Shown: in pieces, positions 34,861 through 48,731 of the stretch
How the letters are laid out: the number at the start of each line of letters is the position of its first letter
How positions within the stretch are numbered: position 1 is the stretch's first letter
Source of the DNA: Crotalaria pallida
Lineage: Eukaryota > Streptophyta > Magnoliopsida > Fabales > Fabaceae
Direction: 5' to 3'
Length of the DNA stretch: 64,000 bases
Assembly: GCA_037953625.1 (NCBI GenBank)
Contig: CM075655.1
Coordinates: 116,009,001-116,073,000 of the forward strand
Notes under the pieces: generated by a model
The model's database searches: none
Told to the model about the DNA's origin: nothing
Seen by the model: only the letters and a program-made list of their open reading frames with translations
Made by a program: the position numbers and the translations under genes

Positions 34861-36378
34861 GGCTGTCCAATTTCTTAGCCTCTAAATCATGTGCCAGCTA
34901 CTTGCATATTTGATCAAGCTGAAACTCCTCTTCAGTGTAGCAGAACACAGAAGAAGAAGAAGAAGTTGTTCTTCCAATAGCTAGTGAAAGAAGCTCTTCA
35001 CAAAGTACCAACTACCAAGTTGAAGATTACTTATTTGCCAGCACTAGATTTTCCCGCTAGGCAAGCTCAACTAGATACCGTGACCTCAGAGAGTGAGAGT
35101 GTCAGAGACCTTAATAGAAAACTTCACAAACTCTCAGAGATATTAAAAAAGAAAACAAAAATATATATGTAGATAGAATTTTGATGGAGGAGAGAAGATG
35201 TAAAAGTTCCAAGAGGAAAGGAAAACCGAGAGGTTTGTTGTGGAAGCAAAATAATACTATATAGTAGTAGTTTAAATAGGTAAGATTGATTACATAAATG
35301 GTCAATTGAAAGAAACCCTGGAGATCAAAATACACCTAATGACCTAAGTTATGTCCTTTCAGTCAATAGTTACTATACACTTATACCCCATAGATGATTT
35401 TGACATTTTAAACTAAATGATCAAAGAGGAGAGAGCAATGCAATCTCTTCAAATTCAGGCTCAGGCATGCAGTCAAATAAAATAAAATAAACTGCACACA
35501 TAGCTCAACAACCAAATATTGTGCAGAATGGAAATATTTTTTATTGGATGATTGTAATAATATTATTAATTAAAATGATACTCCTATCATAAAGGCTCAA
35601 ATAAAATAAGGTATGGGTTCAGAGTTTTTTACAACCTAAAGTAAGAGCATCTGGATACTCTCCTAATACAGAAACTGCCAATCATTCATAGAAAAATTCT
35701 AGCTACCTGGGAAAACCATGTAACTTATTTTTTTTCTTTTCCTCCCTTGGTTTGTTAATTACTAGTACTTGGAAGAAGAATATGATGTTAGGTGCTTTAT
35801 TTTCTTGCAAACTATGGGGACATGCTATTGGTAGCGTGCAATTCTAAAGGCAACTCCCCACGTGCTTATCCTGCGCCCACTTGTGCCCCATATTCTCATC
35901 ATTGCCGCTCCTAATTTATCAATGCTCTTTTCTTTTCTTATTAGTATATTTTTAACAGAAGTACCCTTAGATTATTTTAGTCAAACACTATTTTACTTTA
36001 TACGTAACATCGTACAACTGATATTTCTCCATGAGAGAATATTTGTTAGAATATAATTTACCTATATTAACAAGTTGAAAGGGTGCCTAAAGTATTCTAG
36101 AGAAAAAATCACATGAAAACTATAGGAAATGTAGAAAAGAGTATTGTGACTCGTTTTTACTCTTCCTTAACATCTTCTTCTTCTTCTTCTTCTTCTTCAT
36201 TTTTTTTTAACATTTAATAAGTGGAACTATTTTTAATATTAATTACTTTTTCTTAAAGTTACTATTAATTCCTTTAGGCTTTAAGTGTAGTTTTGAAATT
36301 TCTCTGATTGGGTCAATACTAATAATAATGTATTGAGAGTTATAGATGTTAAAATAGATATAAGTAGTTTCTAAACTT

Positions 36379-36420
<42 letters not shown>

Positions 36421-36547
36421 GGGTTTAATTTTTTTCTTTTCTGAAAAATAGTAAATTTTAGTTTTAGTTTGTATAATTTTTTATTGGTTTGAGTGTTTAT
36501 GGATGACTAGTCAAATTACAGTATGTCACGTCACTTATTATTATGAA
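34861..36547. other. Upstream region of the BTB-NPH3 gene
   Basis: The minus-strand leader just upstream of the ATG is rich in CTT (GAA on the plus strand, 34950-34963). A TATATAG candidate at about 35259-35265 on the minus strand would give a leader of about 370 bases. A (CTT)n tract is at 36175-36200 and (TA)n at 36382-36417. No further gene seen. Confidence 0.45.
36382..36417. repeat. (TA)n microsatellite
   Basis: TA dinucleotide run of about 18 units. Confidence 0.95.
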
Positions 36548-36823
36548 ATATTTCTTTCGGTTTGTAAGATTTTTTGGGGGTTTTTCTCTTCCATCAAGGA
36601 AGATAGTTAAATTTGTTAGTGACATTTAAAATGTGAAAATTTGATATACTTTTTCAAAATTGCCCCTATAATTATTATTGAGAATCTAAAAAGTATTAAA
36701 TAAATAGGGGTGTTTGTGAAAAGAATATAATTAATTAAATGTTATCGAAAATTGAAAGGAGATTTTATAAATATGACCAAAATAAAAGTCTCAAAAATGT
36801 TTTATATATAAAACCACAAAGAA
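36548..36823. mobile_element. Stowaway-like MITE, family A/E relative (ends drifted)
   Basis: Family A interior: TTTTTTGGGGGTTTTTCTCT, TTGATATACTTTTTCAAAAT, CCCCTATAATTATTATTGAG and TAAATAGGGGTGTTTGTG. The ends (TTTCTTTCGGTTTGTAAG and AAACCACAAAG) have lost the CTCCCTCC form. Confidence 0.6.
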
Positions 36824-37191
36824 TATGTCACATGCTAGAGTTATTCACTTCATCACTATATAAACTAAAACCAAATTTTGAATTGATTAAAGACAAAAAC
36901 AACAAAAAAAAATTATAAGAACTTAAAACCAAAATTACTAATATACTCTAGTACTTATTTAAGCCTGTGACAATCATCCCTCAAAGAAAAATATGTGTAC
37001 CAAACATGATTTTGATAGGTGGTATTAAAGTAAGAGTAGCTTAATAAACGAGTTAAGAGTCATTTACAACTTAAGACAATGCTTATGATTTAGTTTTTGA
37101 GACCCAATTGTTTTATTATGGTGTCAAATTTCACTCTAATAACGTTGGCCCACTCTCTAATATTTATTTAGCTTTAGTCCTTGATCCTTGT

Positions 37192-37400
37192 TTTTTAGTT
37201 CCCAACTCTAATTTTTTTTCATGGGATTTCGTCGGAATATTTTTTGATATATTAGAGTCAAAAAATGTATTTTTTCGATTACTCTCTTATTAAAAAATTC
37301 ATTTTTAAAATTGAAAAATACATTTTTCAGACTTAGGAATATCAAAAAATATTCCGACTAAACCCATAAAAAAAAAAAGAAGACTGGAGACTAAAAAACG
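37192..37400. repeat. AT-rich palindrome
   Basis: TTTTTAGTTCCCAACTC then CATGGGATTTCGTCGGAATA on the left, and TATTCCGACTAAACCCAT then AGACTAAAAAACGGGG on the right, are inverted. The inner part (CAAAAAATGTATTTTTTCGA / GAAAAATACATTTTTC) folds too. A possible small foldback element; the 61-codon frame at 37108-37293 is part of it. Confidence 0.6.
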
Positions 37401-38627
37401 GGGGCGGGGAACTAATACTCATATTTATTCATAGATGAATCATGCATTCTTGTGTGTGACTGATGATGGGTTAGGCTCGATTATTTTAATTGGATTTTTC
37501 TATGCATTGTTTTAAAGATAATGTAAAAAAAAAACTAAAAGGGAAAGTCAACTTAAAAGATTACTGTATTTAATATTTAAGAGTTAATATTTTTAGCTTT
37601 TCAAAAATAAATTTACATTTTTAGTTTTTTGTGCATTGCTCTTAAGAGGAATGCATAGCAAAACCCATAATGTTATTAAGGTACTCTATTTGATAAGCAA
37701 CTAAATGTAATAAAAATATATTTGAAAATAATATATCTTTTGAGATTTAAAAAAATAAAATTAAATTTTGACTATTTTTTCACTTTAAATAATCTTAAAA
37801 ACACTTATTAACTATACCTTTAAATTTTAATAGGCAGAACTAATACTATACGGTGGCAAGTGAGAATATTTGGTTATTATGGCAAGTGAGATGATCGACA
37901 TTTAATGCACTTGATTTTCAATTCTCATATGTATCTCCTTGTTAGCGGTAGAAATGGGTGAGGTGGAAATATATAAGTCGCAAGTCTTTTTTTACGGGTT
38001 TATGGCTCAATTCACTTAAAACTTGGTTCAGCTCCACTCGTTTAATAAAAAGACCATATTTAAGTTTTTTAGAAAGTTCATATATTTGAATAGCTTAGGC
38101 TGAACTCAAACTTTACAAAAAATTTATTAAACTCATCAAGAAGGTCTATTTAACATTTAAAATATTTTATATTATATATATATTATTAATGGTTTAAATT
38201 AGAAGTAATAATTTAATATTTATGATATCATATTTAAAAGGAAAATGTTAACAAATCAGATTAAATACATTAATAAATACATGATGGTTCTATTTGATTT
38301 TTATTGATTTGAGAGATGATGCACATGACATTTATAAGTGAGTTTATTTTGTTGGTTCATTAATTTGATGTTCAAGGCCCTTTAAGTTTTTTATGATTTT
38401 ATTTTTCTTATTATACAATTTTTTTATGATATAAACAAGCTTTTAAGTTTTAAGTTGTTTAGGCTTGTCTTTGAAAGAGATAACAAACAAAAAAAAAAAT
38501 TAAAATTTGGATCTTAAATTTGAAACGCAGGTTAAATATATTTTTATAAACGCCTGACTCAGTCTGCTTTATTTCCAACCATACTTCCCATGGTCTCGAC
38601 TATAAGTTACTAAAAAAACTCACGTCG

Positions 38628-38839
38628 ACCAACGGGGCTTGGTTCAGTTGGTGTAAGGCCCCAACTGAAATCTTGACAATGAGACAAAGGTGCTAGTAGT
38701 CTCGGGTTCGATTCCCACTAAAAACATCCCGTTGGGAGAGCCAGCCACGCAGCTCGTTCCGGATTAGTCTCAAGGGCTCCCTGGTATTAAGGGTGCTTTT
38801 GGGGATACCGGTGATTCCGCAAGGAATTCAGAAAAAAAA
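38628..38839 (+). mobile_element. tRNA-derived SINE with 16-bp target duplication
   Basis: The 16-base target duplication AAAAAAACTCACGTCG is at 38612-38627 and 38840-38855. The element starts ACCAACGGGGCTTGG. It has an RNA polymerase III A box TGGTTCAGTTGG (38640-38651) and a perfect B box GGTTCGATTCC (38705-38715), then a GC-rich tRNA-unrelated body and a 3' poly-A tail. About 212 bp. The intact duplication shows it is young. It needs a LINE partner for movement, none of which is in the window. Confidence 0.92.
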
Positions 38840-38855
38840 AAAAAAACTCACGTCG

Positions 38856-41800
38856 TAATTCTTAAAATATCTTTTATTTAATTTATATTGTATTTTTAAT
38901 GTGCTTTAATATGTGACTTTTACTGCTTTTGAAAAATAAGTTATTTTCTCTTATTTCATCATTAATTCCCAGTATCATGAAGAATAATTTAAGTAATAAA
39001 ATTAAAATTAAATGCATTTAATTAATATTTTTTATTAAACATGTTTTTGTTTTTTTTTCTTGTCTTATTCGAAACCGGAATATTAATATTAATCATGGAT
39101 GAATATCGTCCTTATGCCTTACATCAATAACCTAATTGCCATTCTCTCTTTTTTAACTTTACTTTTGCTTTTTGATGAGCATTCATTTTCATTTATGGCA
39201 AATGGTCCTAGAGATTGAAACCTTGCCTGTTATTGGAGTGAAACCAAGAAACCGGAGGCAGCTTGCTCTTGAAATGTTGGTATTTAATTACGTAAAGTCA
39301 AGCTTTCTGGTGGAAATTTAAGCTTTTTGGTGCTCTACTTGTTATGGAACTGGTTAAACTGTGTTAATCTGGCAGTTGAAGGTCGTCTTCAAACTTTGTT
39401 TGGCTTTGGATTCTCTCATGAGGCAATGACTTCTGACTTTTTATTTTTTTAAAGACTTCTTTAATTTCTCGTTATATAAACTATTGAGGAACAATGAGAC
39501 CGATGGGTGTGGGCCCTTTTATTTATAGAATACAAAAGAAAAACAGTAAAGGTTATGACTTATGAACGTGATAATTGGTTTCATACGTTCTATCATGAAC
39601 AACTAGTGTAAGTGAAATTTATACGATTATTATACTTGATCATATATCAAATTTTAGTTGGCAGAGTTATTTAGAAAAGTAATTAGAACCCCACACTGAT
39701 ATATTGGCGGCACTATATCTAAAGCTAGCTTGAGCTCGATTTAGTTTTTTTTAGTGGTGCTACGATAAGGTCATGATGGATGATCCGAAAATAATCGAAA
39801 AAGAAGCATAATGGAAAGCTTAGGCCCTACAAATTCTACGACGAAGAGATAGGGTGCCCACTAATCCTTGGTTCTCTCCTACTTTGCTCCTAGGCTTCAT
39901 TTACATTTTACAATGTGATGACGCAAGGCTTTCCGAAAGTTGTTTATCATCCAAAAATCTTTTGAAAGGGGTAAAAACGTGAGAAAAAAAAATTATTTAG
40001 TGTAATAATACAACGTCTTTCTTCTTCTTATTTTATTTTTTATTTTTACTTTGATTGTCACAACTTGTCAATTTAATCCTTGACTTTACTCACCATTTTT
40101 TAAATTGGTTTGAAACAAAATCTAATTAACATGACATGTTAAGTATGGTAAAGAAGTTTGTGTTCAAGAACAATATTTTAATTAATTAGTAAATCATATT
40201 TTACGGACCAAGTTGATCGATGTGATGTAAATATTTGAAACTAATTAATTTTACTTATTGCATTGGAATAAATTTCAAAAATCAAGTTGAGCGAATGGAT
40301 TAAATTTTGAGAACTAAACTTGTTCCAACACAGCTTCATGTGAATCCTAAGGATGATATATATATATATATAGAAAAGAGAGGTCTCTTTCGATTTTGTT
40401 ATAGAACGTGAATGTAAGTGTTATCCAACCATGAATATGTAAATGGGTTGGATAAAATAAGTTATTCCCATTTACATGGGTTGGTGAATTTAAGTGTTAT
40501 CACAACCCATGTTGATAAGCTCTTTAGCTAACTAAAGAATAAAGACATAGTTAAAAAGTTAGAAATTAAAAATTTCTCGAACTTACAGAAGATCAAATAA
40601 TAAACAGTAACAAAAAAGAACAGAGTCGGAGTCGAAGGGAAAATGTGGGAATATATTCCAATTCATAGACCCGAGTACTTTATTCCTTCTATTCAGTAAA
40701 GCGTATATTATTGTTAACTTTTAAAGTACACGTGAAATTACCCACACAAAAAAATTGCAATATACTCGTAGTTTTGACGCAGCCTAGTCGTGGTCTCGTG
40801 GAATATGTGTCACAAATGTAGGCAATAAAAAGGACAGCTTTCCATGATCAAACCATTTCCAATCGGGCAAAAAATGGTTAATTATTTCTAAAATAAATCT
40901 ATCCTTTCTTGCAGGGGCAAGAGGTGGCAGAAAATTAAGGAGAAGATATCATACATAATAGTGGACACATGGATTTATTATGAGAAAGGGGTTTGAGCTC
41001 AAATCCAAGAAGCTGGTTACCAGTTGTGTGTTTAGCCAAAACAAAAAGGGGAGGCATAAACACTGCAAAATGACACGTTGGGAAGGTCTAGGCTCAATCA
41101 GTGTCTAGTGGATACCCAGACCAAGAGGTCGTGCTGGCTCGATCAATGCTTCGTGTGAGTGAGGTAATAAATGATAGTAACAAATCAACTAAGAGTTTAA
41201 TTAGGGGAATAACGGAATTCACACAACAAATTAAATGGGATATTTGGATTTATTTCCTTAGATAAATGAAGATATATAACTTAAATTTTAGTAATTTATG
41301 TTTTAATTTTACTAGTAATATTTTTCTAAGAGTCTTGCAAGAAGTTAAACTTTATAAAAATAGAAAAAACAATCATAAACCAATAGTTTTTTTTTTTAGA
41401 ATATTAAAAATTACATTTTTTAATGCTTTTCAATTACATATATCTCCTTAACAAGGAGATTTGTTAGTATTTTTCTTTTTTAAATTCAGCTTATAAAATT
41501 GAGGATAATAATTTAAAGGTAGATAATTTTACTTGAAAGTTGATTTGAAAAAATCAAATGTTTTTGTTTTTAGATTTTTAAATAAAATTGATCCATTTTG
41601 ATTTTTTCTATTAAGTCCGTCTTATTTTTTTTTTTAATCCTCAACAATTAGTCATTTAATTTAATTATTCAAATAATCCAAAGTTAAAATCATGAATATT
41701 GGCGGATAGGTGACAACAAGAAAGAAAAACAAAAAGTAGAGAAAAAAGAAAAAAGAATGAAAGAAAGATAGAAAAAGAAATGTGAATAAAGATGGGTAAG

Positions 41801-44800
41801 AGACGGGAGAGGAGAGCCACAGACGCCGCTGTTAATGGGTCAGTCTCAATGCCACCCAACGGGGTTGCCAACAGACAGCGTGGGACCTTGTATTCTTCCC
41901 TTCCTCTTGCTTTTCCTTTTGTATCGCATCAATACGAATATGATATCAAATACAAAGATCGGATACCATACGCAAATATAAATTTAAATTTTTTAAATAA
42001 ACAAATAATTTTAGCACTTATATAATATTCAAGTATTTTAAGATAAGATATTAAGACTTATAATAAGTTAAGATAGGAGGATAAGAGATTGATTATGTAC
42101 TAAATTTTCTTAAAGATCTAAAAAATAATTTATTTTACTAAATTAAAACATATTGCATTGAAAGAATTAAAATATTTTGTATTTATTTTTTCAATAAAAC
42201 AATTTTCTTTTATATTTGGGATTAACCACATCATACCATTAATTTAAATGAATAAAAGTATTAACTCAATATATTCTCTAAAAATATAATTTTTGTATCT
42301 TTATTACATGATATTTTTAGTTAATTTACACAAATTAAGAGGGTAGTTATATTTATTGTATTATTTTTTTAAAAATTTGTTATTTTATATTAATAAATAA
42401 AAGACAAATAAAAAATAAATGTCGCATAAAAAATATTATAAATAATGCCTTTTGTTAAAAACTAGAGGTAGCGTGTATGATATTGCCAAATATTACCAGC
42501 TCCCAAAAGAGTAAATACAGACATTACAACTGCTTAAACCATAAATGTGTGTGTGTCTCTCTATATATGTGTGTGTGTGTGATCACTAGTTTTGGATTTT
42601 ATTTTGGTCTTTTTATAAGTTTTTATTTTAATTTTAATGATATTAATTTTTAGGAAAGGACATAATATAGAAAGAAAAAAAGACAATTGCTATTATAATA
42701 TGCTAATCATATATAGGAGAAAGAAACTATAAAAAATATCGAAGCACTTTAAAGTTATTCATGAATCTGTTAGTTTGGAGGCCTGTAAATTGAATAGATC
42801 ATGGGTAAAACAAAGAGAGACCAAGTATCTAGGAAAAAGGGAGTTCCAGGGATGAAAGAGACAGTGCGATCGTGCAAGATGCATTATTTAACAACTCAGA
42901 TTTTGCAGCAGTAGTGCATTCAGAAACTAATGCATTACTGTATGAGAAGGACAGGTCAGACTGAAATCAAGGTCTTGGATCCTAATTATCCCATGCAACT
43001 GTGGCCAAGCTTGGAAACTTATTAATTTTGCAACTTTTTTGGTGTTGAAAATGCTTCTAATTTGATTAATTAATTCCGTTATCAATAGTTAGTTGAACCA
43101 CTTGTTAGACGACACTGAAAACTGAAATGACCTGGGGGGGTTAGTTATAGCTGGTCGGTCCAAAAACTAGGTTAGGTTACACCCGACATAAGCCTTCTTT
43201 GCTAATTATTTCCTTCTTCTGATCTCTTGCTGTCTTGCAAGTGAAAAGAAAATTATACTAGCACATCATAACCATAATGTGGCTTTAATCTTTCGCATTA
43301 GAAGTTACGTGTCGCCACCTAAGTGCATGGATAAGTTATAGGATTGTAGTGGGCACAGGTTTTGAAACATAGACTCTGGAACAACAGATCTTTGTCCGAT
43401 TGATACAGCTTAATTAGTGATAAGTTAAGAGTTTTTTGATTTAGAGGTCATCAATACAAAAAAAGTTGCGTGTCAAAGTCAAAACTAGAAATTAAATGTA
43501 AAAAACAAACAAAAATATATGGTTACTTCAACGATCCCTACTAAACAAACTGGTTAAAAAACAACACACTAATAACCTAATAATCTGCTGGTCAGGGATT
43601 TTTTCCAATAAATTCTTTCTCTTATAAAAAAAATAATTAATAAACCATTTAATGAAATCATGTCATAACTGCATCAGTTTCTAGTCATCCATCGATCAAA
43701 ATTAGATTTTTGCTATTTGACTCTAATTAAAATTTGCTTATTTCAATTTAATTTCCACGTTTAAATTATATTTATATATAACTTTTGATTTCAAACAAAC
43801 TCATTCCAATTTCGTAAATTATTTGTAAAATAAAATTTTTCATTTTCCTTTTCAATTTAGGGTTCACGACATGCTTATCTTGAGGATATTCTCTTGATTG
43901 ACTTTTAAAAAGTAGCACATATTTTAGTAATTATTTTATAAATAATTTGTGGAATTGAAATAATTTTGTTTGAAATTAAATATTATAGAAGTATAATTTA
44001 AAAAGTGATATGACAATAATATAACCTTATTAATTAATGATTTGTCACCCAACAATTAATTTAGTAGTAAATTATTAAACAATTATTCAAATTTTGATTG
44101 TATGATAGAAATATTCTTATATTAACTATATATAAAATTATTCGTGTTAAATGTATGCTGGTAGAATTATTCATGTTGAAAAGGCAAGATAGGGAAGGGA
44201 ATCCCTACTCGATAAAACACAAGGTGCCAGAAGCGTCAATTGTCACTGTTACCTCTCTGAGTTATCACTGTTAATGTGGCTTTGAAAACCACTTTATGTT
44301 ATAAATTTTTGTACGCATTAGAGCGCATACATACAAATCCCAGAAAAGCTAAAGAGCCATGTCAATAGTAGTGCATGGCATGGCTGGCTAGATGGTGCAT
44401 GTGTGTGGTGGCATCTCGTTTTGCTCATCGATCTCACAATATAATTAAGGGCAAAAATAACTTTATTCAATGAACTGTATTGATCATTCCAGAGTTACAC
44501 ACATGGACCAGCGCTGGTCAAATAATATTGGCCATTGATATAGGTATGGATTAGCAATTATAAGATATATATATATATATATAGAGTCTCTTTCAGCTTT
44601 TTTCTAATGTGGCTGGCTGCCCTTGCTTTCTCATTTAGCTGTGGTGTGCCAGCATATATATCTATATAGTCTCTACTATCTCCATCTTGTGGGGTTTCCT
44701 TGTCTCTCATAGCTATATACATATACGTACAAGAACTTTAAAAGGGAAAACACATCAGCCGCATCAAGTGGGAATACCCCCACCGAGTTTCATTCCACAA

Positions 44801-46130
44801 CCTTAAATTTCATTGTCATAAGCTGCTGGCACTGGCTAGACTTACCCCTTAATTTGAGCGAGGGTGAGCTTAAGCTTATAGACAAAACAATTGAAATTTA
44901 TGTTTTGGTCTATTTTGAACACATGATCATGTATTCATGTTTAAACCTTTCACAAAAGGTGGGGTTCATGAGTACAATAATGCTTAATAGACCTTAGCTT
45001 TATGTGTTGGAAAAATAATCTTTTGCTTAAAAAAAATTGGAATTTCTGTTTTGTGATTAAAAGGCTATAAATAGCTTCTTCATTTGTGATATCCTTGAGA
45101 TTAACTCCACTTTGTCATAATTCATCAACAAATCACTACCAAATAATGATAGCACCTGGCAAAGTTAAACTCGAAAGCTTCAACTCTTAAACCTTAAAAC
45201 TTGGTATATGACCATATAAGCTACAACTCCTTGTACGAGTAAATGTCATTTGTTATGTGTTAAAAATATGTGCATATTTATTGATATAACTTTAATTTGT
45301 GCGTATTAAAAAGTGATTTATGTATCTTAAATAAGAAATTCCCACCAGAAAATTTATTGTAATTTAAATACATACTGTTCTTTTTTTCGCTTTATTTTTA
45401 TGCACATCAAAGTCACTTTTGTCAAGAGAATCGAGCGTTTGTGTTTGTTTAAATATTGACAATTTCCCATATTGACAGTTATTTTGAACAAAATATCAAA
45501 GGAAAAAATATTAACTTTTGTACATCAAAACTAAACAACTTTAAAATAAATTTAGAAAAAGAAGAAGAAAGGGAGAAACAGAAATTATTTAATTTTCCTT
45601 TCTTTTCATATAAAAGGCTATCAAATTTTAATGCATAAAGTTGCTATACAGACAACAATGCTAAGAAAATTATACAATATTACTTATCTGCCAATTTTTG
45701 GAAAAAAGAAATTTTGTACTTTTTTATAATTCAATGATCTAATCACTGTCACATAAAAATTTAAATAATGTGAATATCATACTCCAAATAAGAAAACTGG
45801 TGCCAAAGTAATGGCCATATATCATACACATTTCAATAATTGAGACAGCATATGTGTAATCATTTTACTTAACTAGTTAATATATGAGAATAATGTAGTG
45901 ATAATTCATACCTACTTTGTCAGTTTTTGGAATAAAATAGAAATTTTTTACTGGTAAAAAGATTTGTGCTTCTTTTCCCAGCATTGAACTGGACTTTATT
46001 TGTCAAAAAGAAGTTTCTGCTGGCCACTTTATGTGCTGTAATGCATTTATGACTTCAGTAAATTTGCACTATAACAATTATATTTTGTGATAAAAACAAA
46101 AACGTAATGCAATATTTTAATCCATGGTGT
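38856..46130. other. Long intergenic stretch, no supported gene
   Basis: No coding region with a recognisable product. There are (TA)n tracts at 40359-40374 and 44567-44583 and a (TG)n pair near 42548-42580. A TATA-like GCTATAAATAGC is at about 45064-45075, followed at 45144 by only a 14-codon frame, so it may serve a non-coding transcript. The frames at 41266-41451, 41665-42025 and 45456-45638 look spurious. Confidence 0.45.
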
Positions 46131-46313
46131 TTAAACGGATTTGGATTCTCTGCGGTCAGAGAATCCGACTGCATGAGATCTTGACCATTAATTCATATGC
46201 TTCAAAACTTGCAAGTGGAGTGAGGAGTTGTGCATGAAGATCCTGGCCATTGGATTGCTGACTGCATGACTGTATGTCTCTCTCCAAAGTCAGAGAATCT
46301 GCATCCGTGTTTA
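46131..46313. repeat. Palindromic MITE-like element with GTTTAAAC ends
   Basis: Left: GGTGTTTAAACGGATTTGG, ATTCTCTGCGGTCAGAGAAT, GACTGCATGAGATCTTGACC. Right: GGCCATTGGATTGCTGACTG, GTCAGAGAATCTGCATCCGT, GTTTAAACGG. The two halves are imperfect inverted copies. No open frame with a product and no exact target duplication. Confidence 0.65.
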
Positions 46314-47664
46314 AACGGGTCATACAAAAGCAAAAAACTAAAACATGTAATTAATTTCACTAAACTATATATATAGTAGTGGATGCATGGAGGAATAATT
46401 AGTACAACTAATTCGCAGCCCTGCGGCTCAATGATCTGCTTCAACTCCATTTCGTATCCCAAACCCCATGAGGTTGGGTCGATTGGGCCAATTAGTCTGT
46501 GAAGGGATGTAGGGAGGTTGAGTTAACTTTCTTCCTAATTGAATAAAATACATGATGCCAATCATAACTTTCAATATTGATTGAGATATTCAATTGTGGA
46601 TGACAATAGCATCTTTTGGTCTTTCTACAAACCTGATCAAAGTTTTAATTTTGTTATCTAGCTAGCTAGGTGCCAAAGTAGTGGATAATACAATTAGTCA
46701 AAATTCAAGAAGTTTAAAATCATGGTTAATTGTAGTGGGTAAAATGATTAGGAACATGTAAAACTTGGTTCCCCTAGTAATCATACACCTTTGATGTTGT
46801 CGTTTGTCAAAGATTCGCGTGCAACTCAAGGATCGGGCACCATGAATGTGACACGTCAAAATATGCCTCAGCTTTAGCTCATTGTTGACTCAATCAAAAA
46901 AACAAAAAGTGAGATGAGGATTTTTTATGTCTTTGATTATTTGATTAGTTCACTAATCCAATTGATTATCATGTCCCCTCTTTTTTGAAAAAACAAAACT
47001 GTTGTTTGACATGCAAAATTCTGAATAGCTCAGCACTAATCATATAACGACCTACCATTTGGTACGCTTGAAATTAAATTCACATCTTTTCAAATTGAAT
47101 CCATGGGCAGAAAGTTCATTTGGGCAGCAAAAGGTGGAAATCTACACTCAATTATCTCTGAATTCTAGAAATTAAAGTAGCATTTTTTTTCTTATATATC
47201 CAAAAAAAAGGAGCATTTTTTTTAATAAAGAATTTTTTCCTGCTAAAATAAAATTTAATAAAGCTGGGAAATGTGTTCTCTTGTGATGAATATATCAATG
47301 ATTGATAATTATTTTATATATAAATCTTTTAACGAGTAGAAGACACATGATTAGCAATCAAATTTTCACAGCTAACATGGCAAGCCCACATACATTTTTC
47401 AGTATGGCACTCTTATTATTCCTTTTTTCCAGGTAGGTGCCGTGAAAAAGGACTAAATAAATAAAACAATAGCATCCTCACAACGGTTTTTGATTTAATT
47501 TTTTTGGCGGATTGAATGTTACCTTTTCCAATTAGTGTATTTATCAATCGATTATGTCAAAAAAAAGTTTCGTCTTATCCTTATGTAAAAGGATCTGAGT
47601 ACCTGCTTACATTTACTTATAAGAAAAATATATAGTTAGGCATTTATGTAAGTAGCTCTCTCAA

Positions 47665-47723
<59 letters not shown>

Positions 47724-48433
47724 CATCAAATCTGAAATCACATACTTAAATACTCGAAATCATATTTCACTTAAACCAGCGTGTTAGCGGGTCAACTTTA
47801 TGTATGTCCATTTATAAATAATGATTAACATTTTATCATTATCATTATTTATAGTGATGCATATAGAGGTTTAATGATATGGTGTAAAAAGTTAATTTGA
47901 GACAAATTAAATATATTTGTATAAGAATTTGTTGAATTAAAAAGGTCAAGTTGAAGCGAAGATAGGTTTTCACTGATAAACTGAATTTACTTGGACGGAG
48001 GGGTAAGTAGTCCCAGTACTAAGGGTTATGTGACATCCAGCACTTTTCTCATGGCTCTTCTTTAATTCATGACATCTACTTTACGAGTGAAAAAAGAAGA
48101 AAGGTAAGAGAGATGAACATAATTTATCCGAAAAAGATAGCATACTCCGATTCTGTCTGATGTGTGTTCGGATATACTAGACCCTAATCGATCAGATCAA
48201 AACCGGCATGTGTAATATATATACTTATATTCATCTCTGCCTTTGGCTTCAATTTTAAATTAAAATATTTAATCATTAGGTTCTTAGCAGACCCCATCGG
48301 CGGCCAATGTCCCTACTCCCTACACATAAATCTCAAAAGAGGGTGATCAAAGATAATTAATTTGAGGCTGCACATTTTTAGGCAGAGATACATTAATTAA
48401 TATCACTTGCATTATTTTCTCTCTCTGAAAATA
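46314..48433. other. Intergenic, no gene
   Basis: Contains a long (TA)n tract at 47669-47720. The frame at 46202-46462 (minus) overlaps the palindrome and is not convincing. Nothing else recognised. Confidence 0.5.
47669..47720. repeat. (TA)n microsatellite
   Basis: About 26 TA units. Confidence 0.97.
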
Positions 48434-48665
48434 CTCCCTCCGGTCCTATTTGTAAGAACTTTTTAGGGTTTTTCACTTCCACCAAGAAAAGTGGATAAAT
48501 TTGTTTGTGATATTGGAAATGTGAAAATTTGATATACTTTTTCAAACTACCCCTATAATTATTATTGGAACTGTAAAAAGTTTTGACTTTATAAGAGTGT
48601 TAGTGAAAAAAAGTAATTAAATATTGATAATTGAAAATGGGTCTTATAAATAGGACCGGAGGGAG
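48434..48665. mobile_element. Stowaway-like MITE, family A (shortened interior)
   Basis: TA at 48432-48433 and 48666-48667. Ends CTCCCTCCGGTCCTATTTGT and ATAAATAGGACCGGAGGGAG. It lacks the internal GGACCAAAATAAAAACCCC block of the 28866 copy, hence 232 bp. Confidence 0.88.
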
Positions 48666-48731
48666 TATATCGCATGTTTCACATTTTATATCATTTTATA
48701 CGCTAAATTGTAGGTTGATGGCAAATTTATA

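Noticed and set aside
38640..38715. Functional tRNA gene
   Set aside because: A and B boxes are present but no cloverleaf can be drawn; poly-A tail and target duplication show it is a SINE.
45064..45190. Protein gene after the TATA-like GCTATAAATAGC
   Set aside because: The first ATG opens only a 14-codon frame and no splice signals or family motifs follow.
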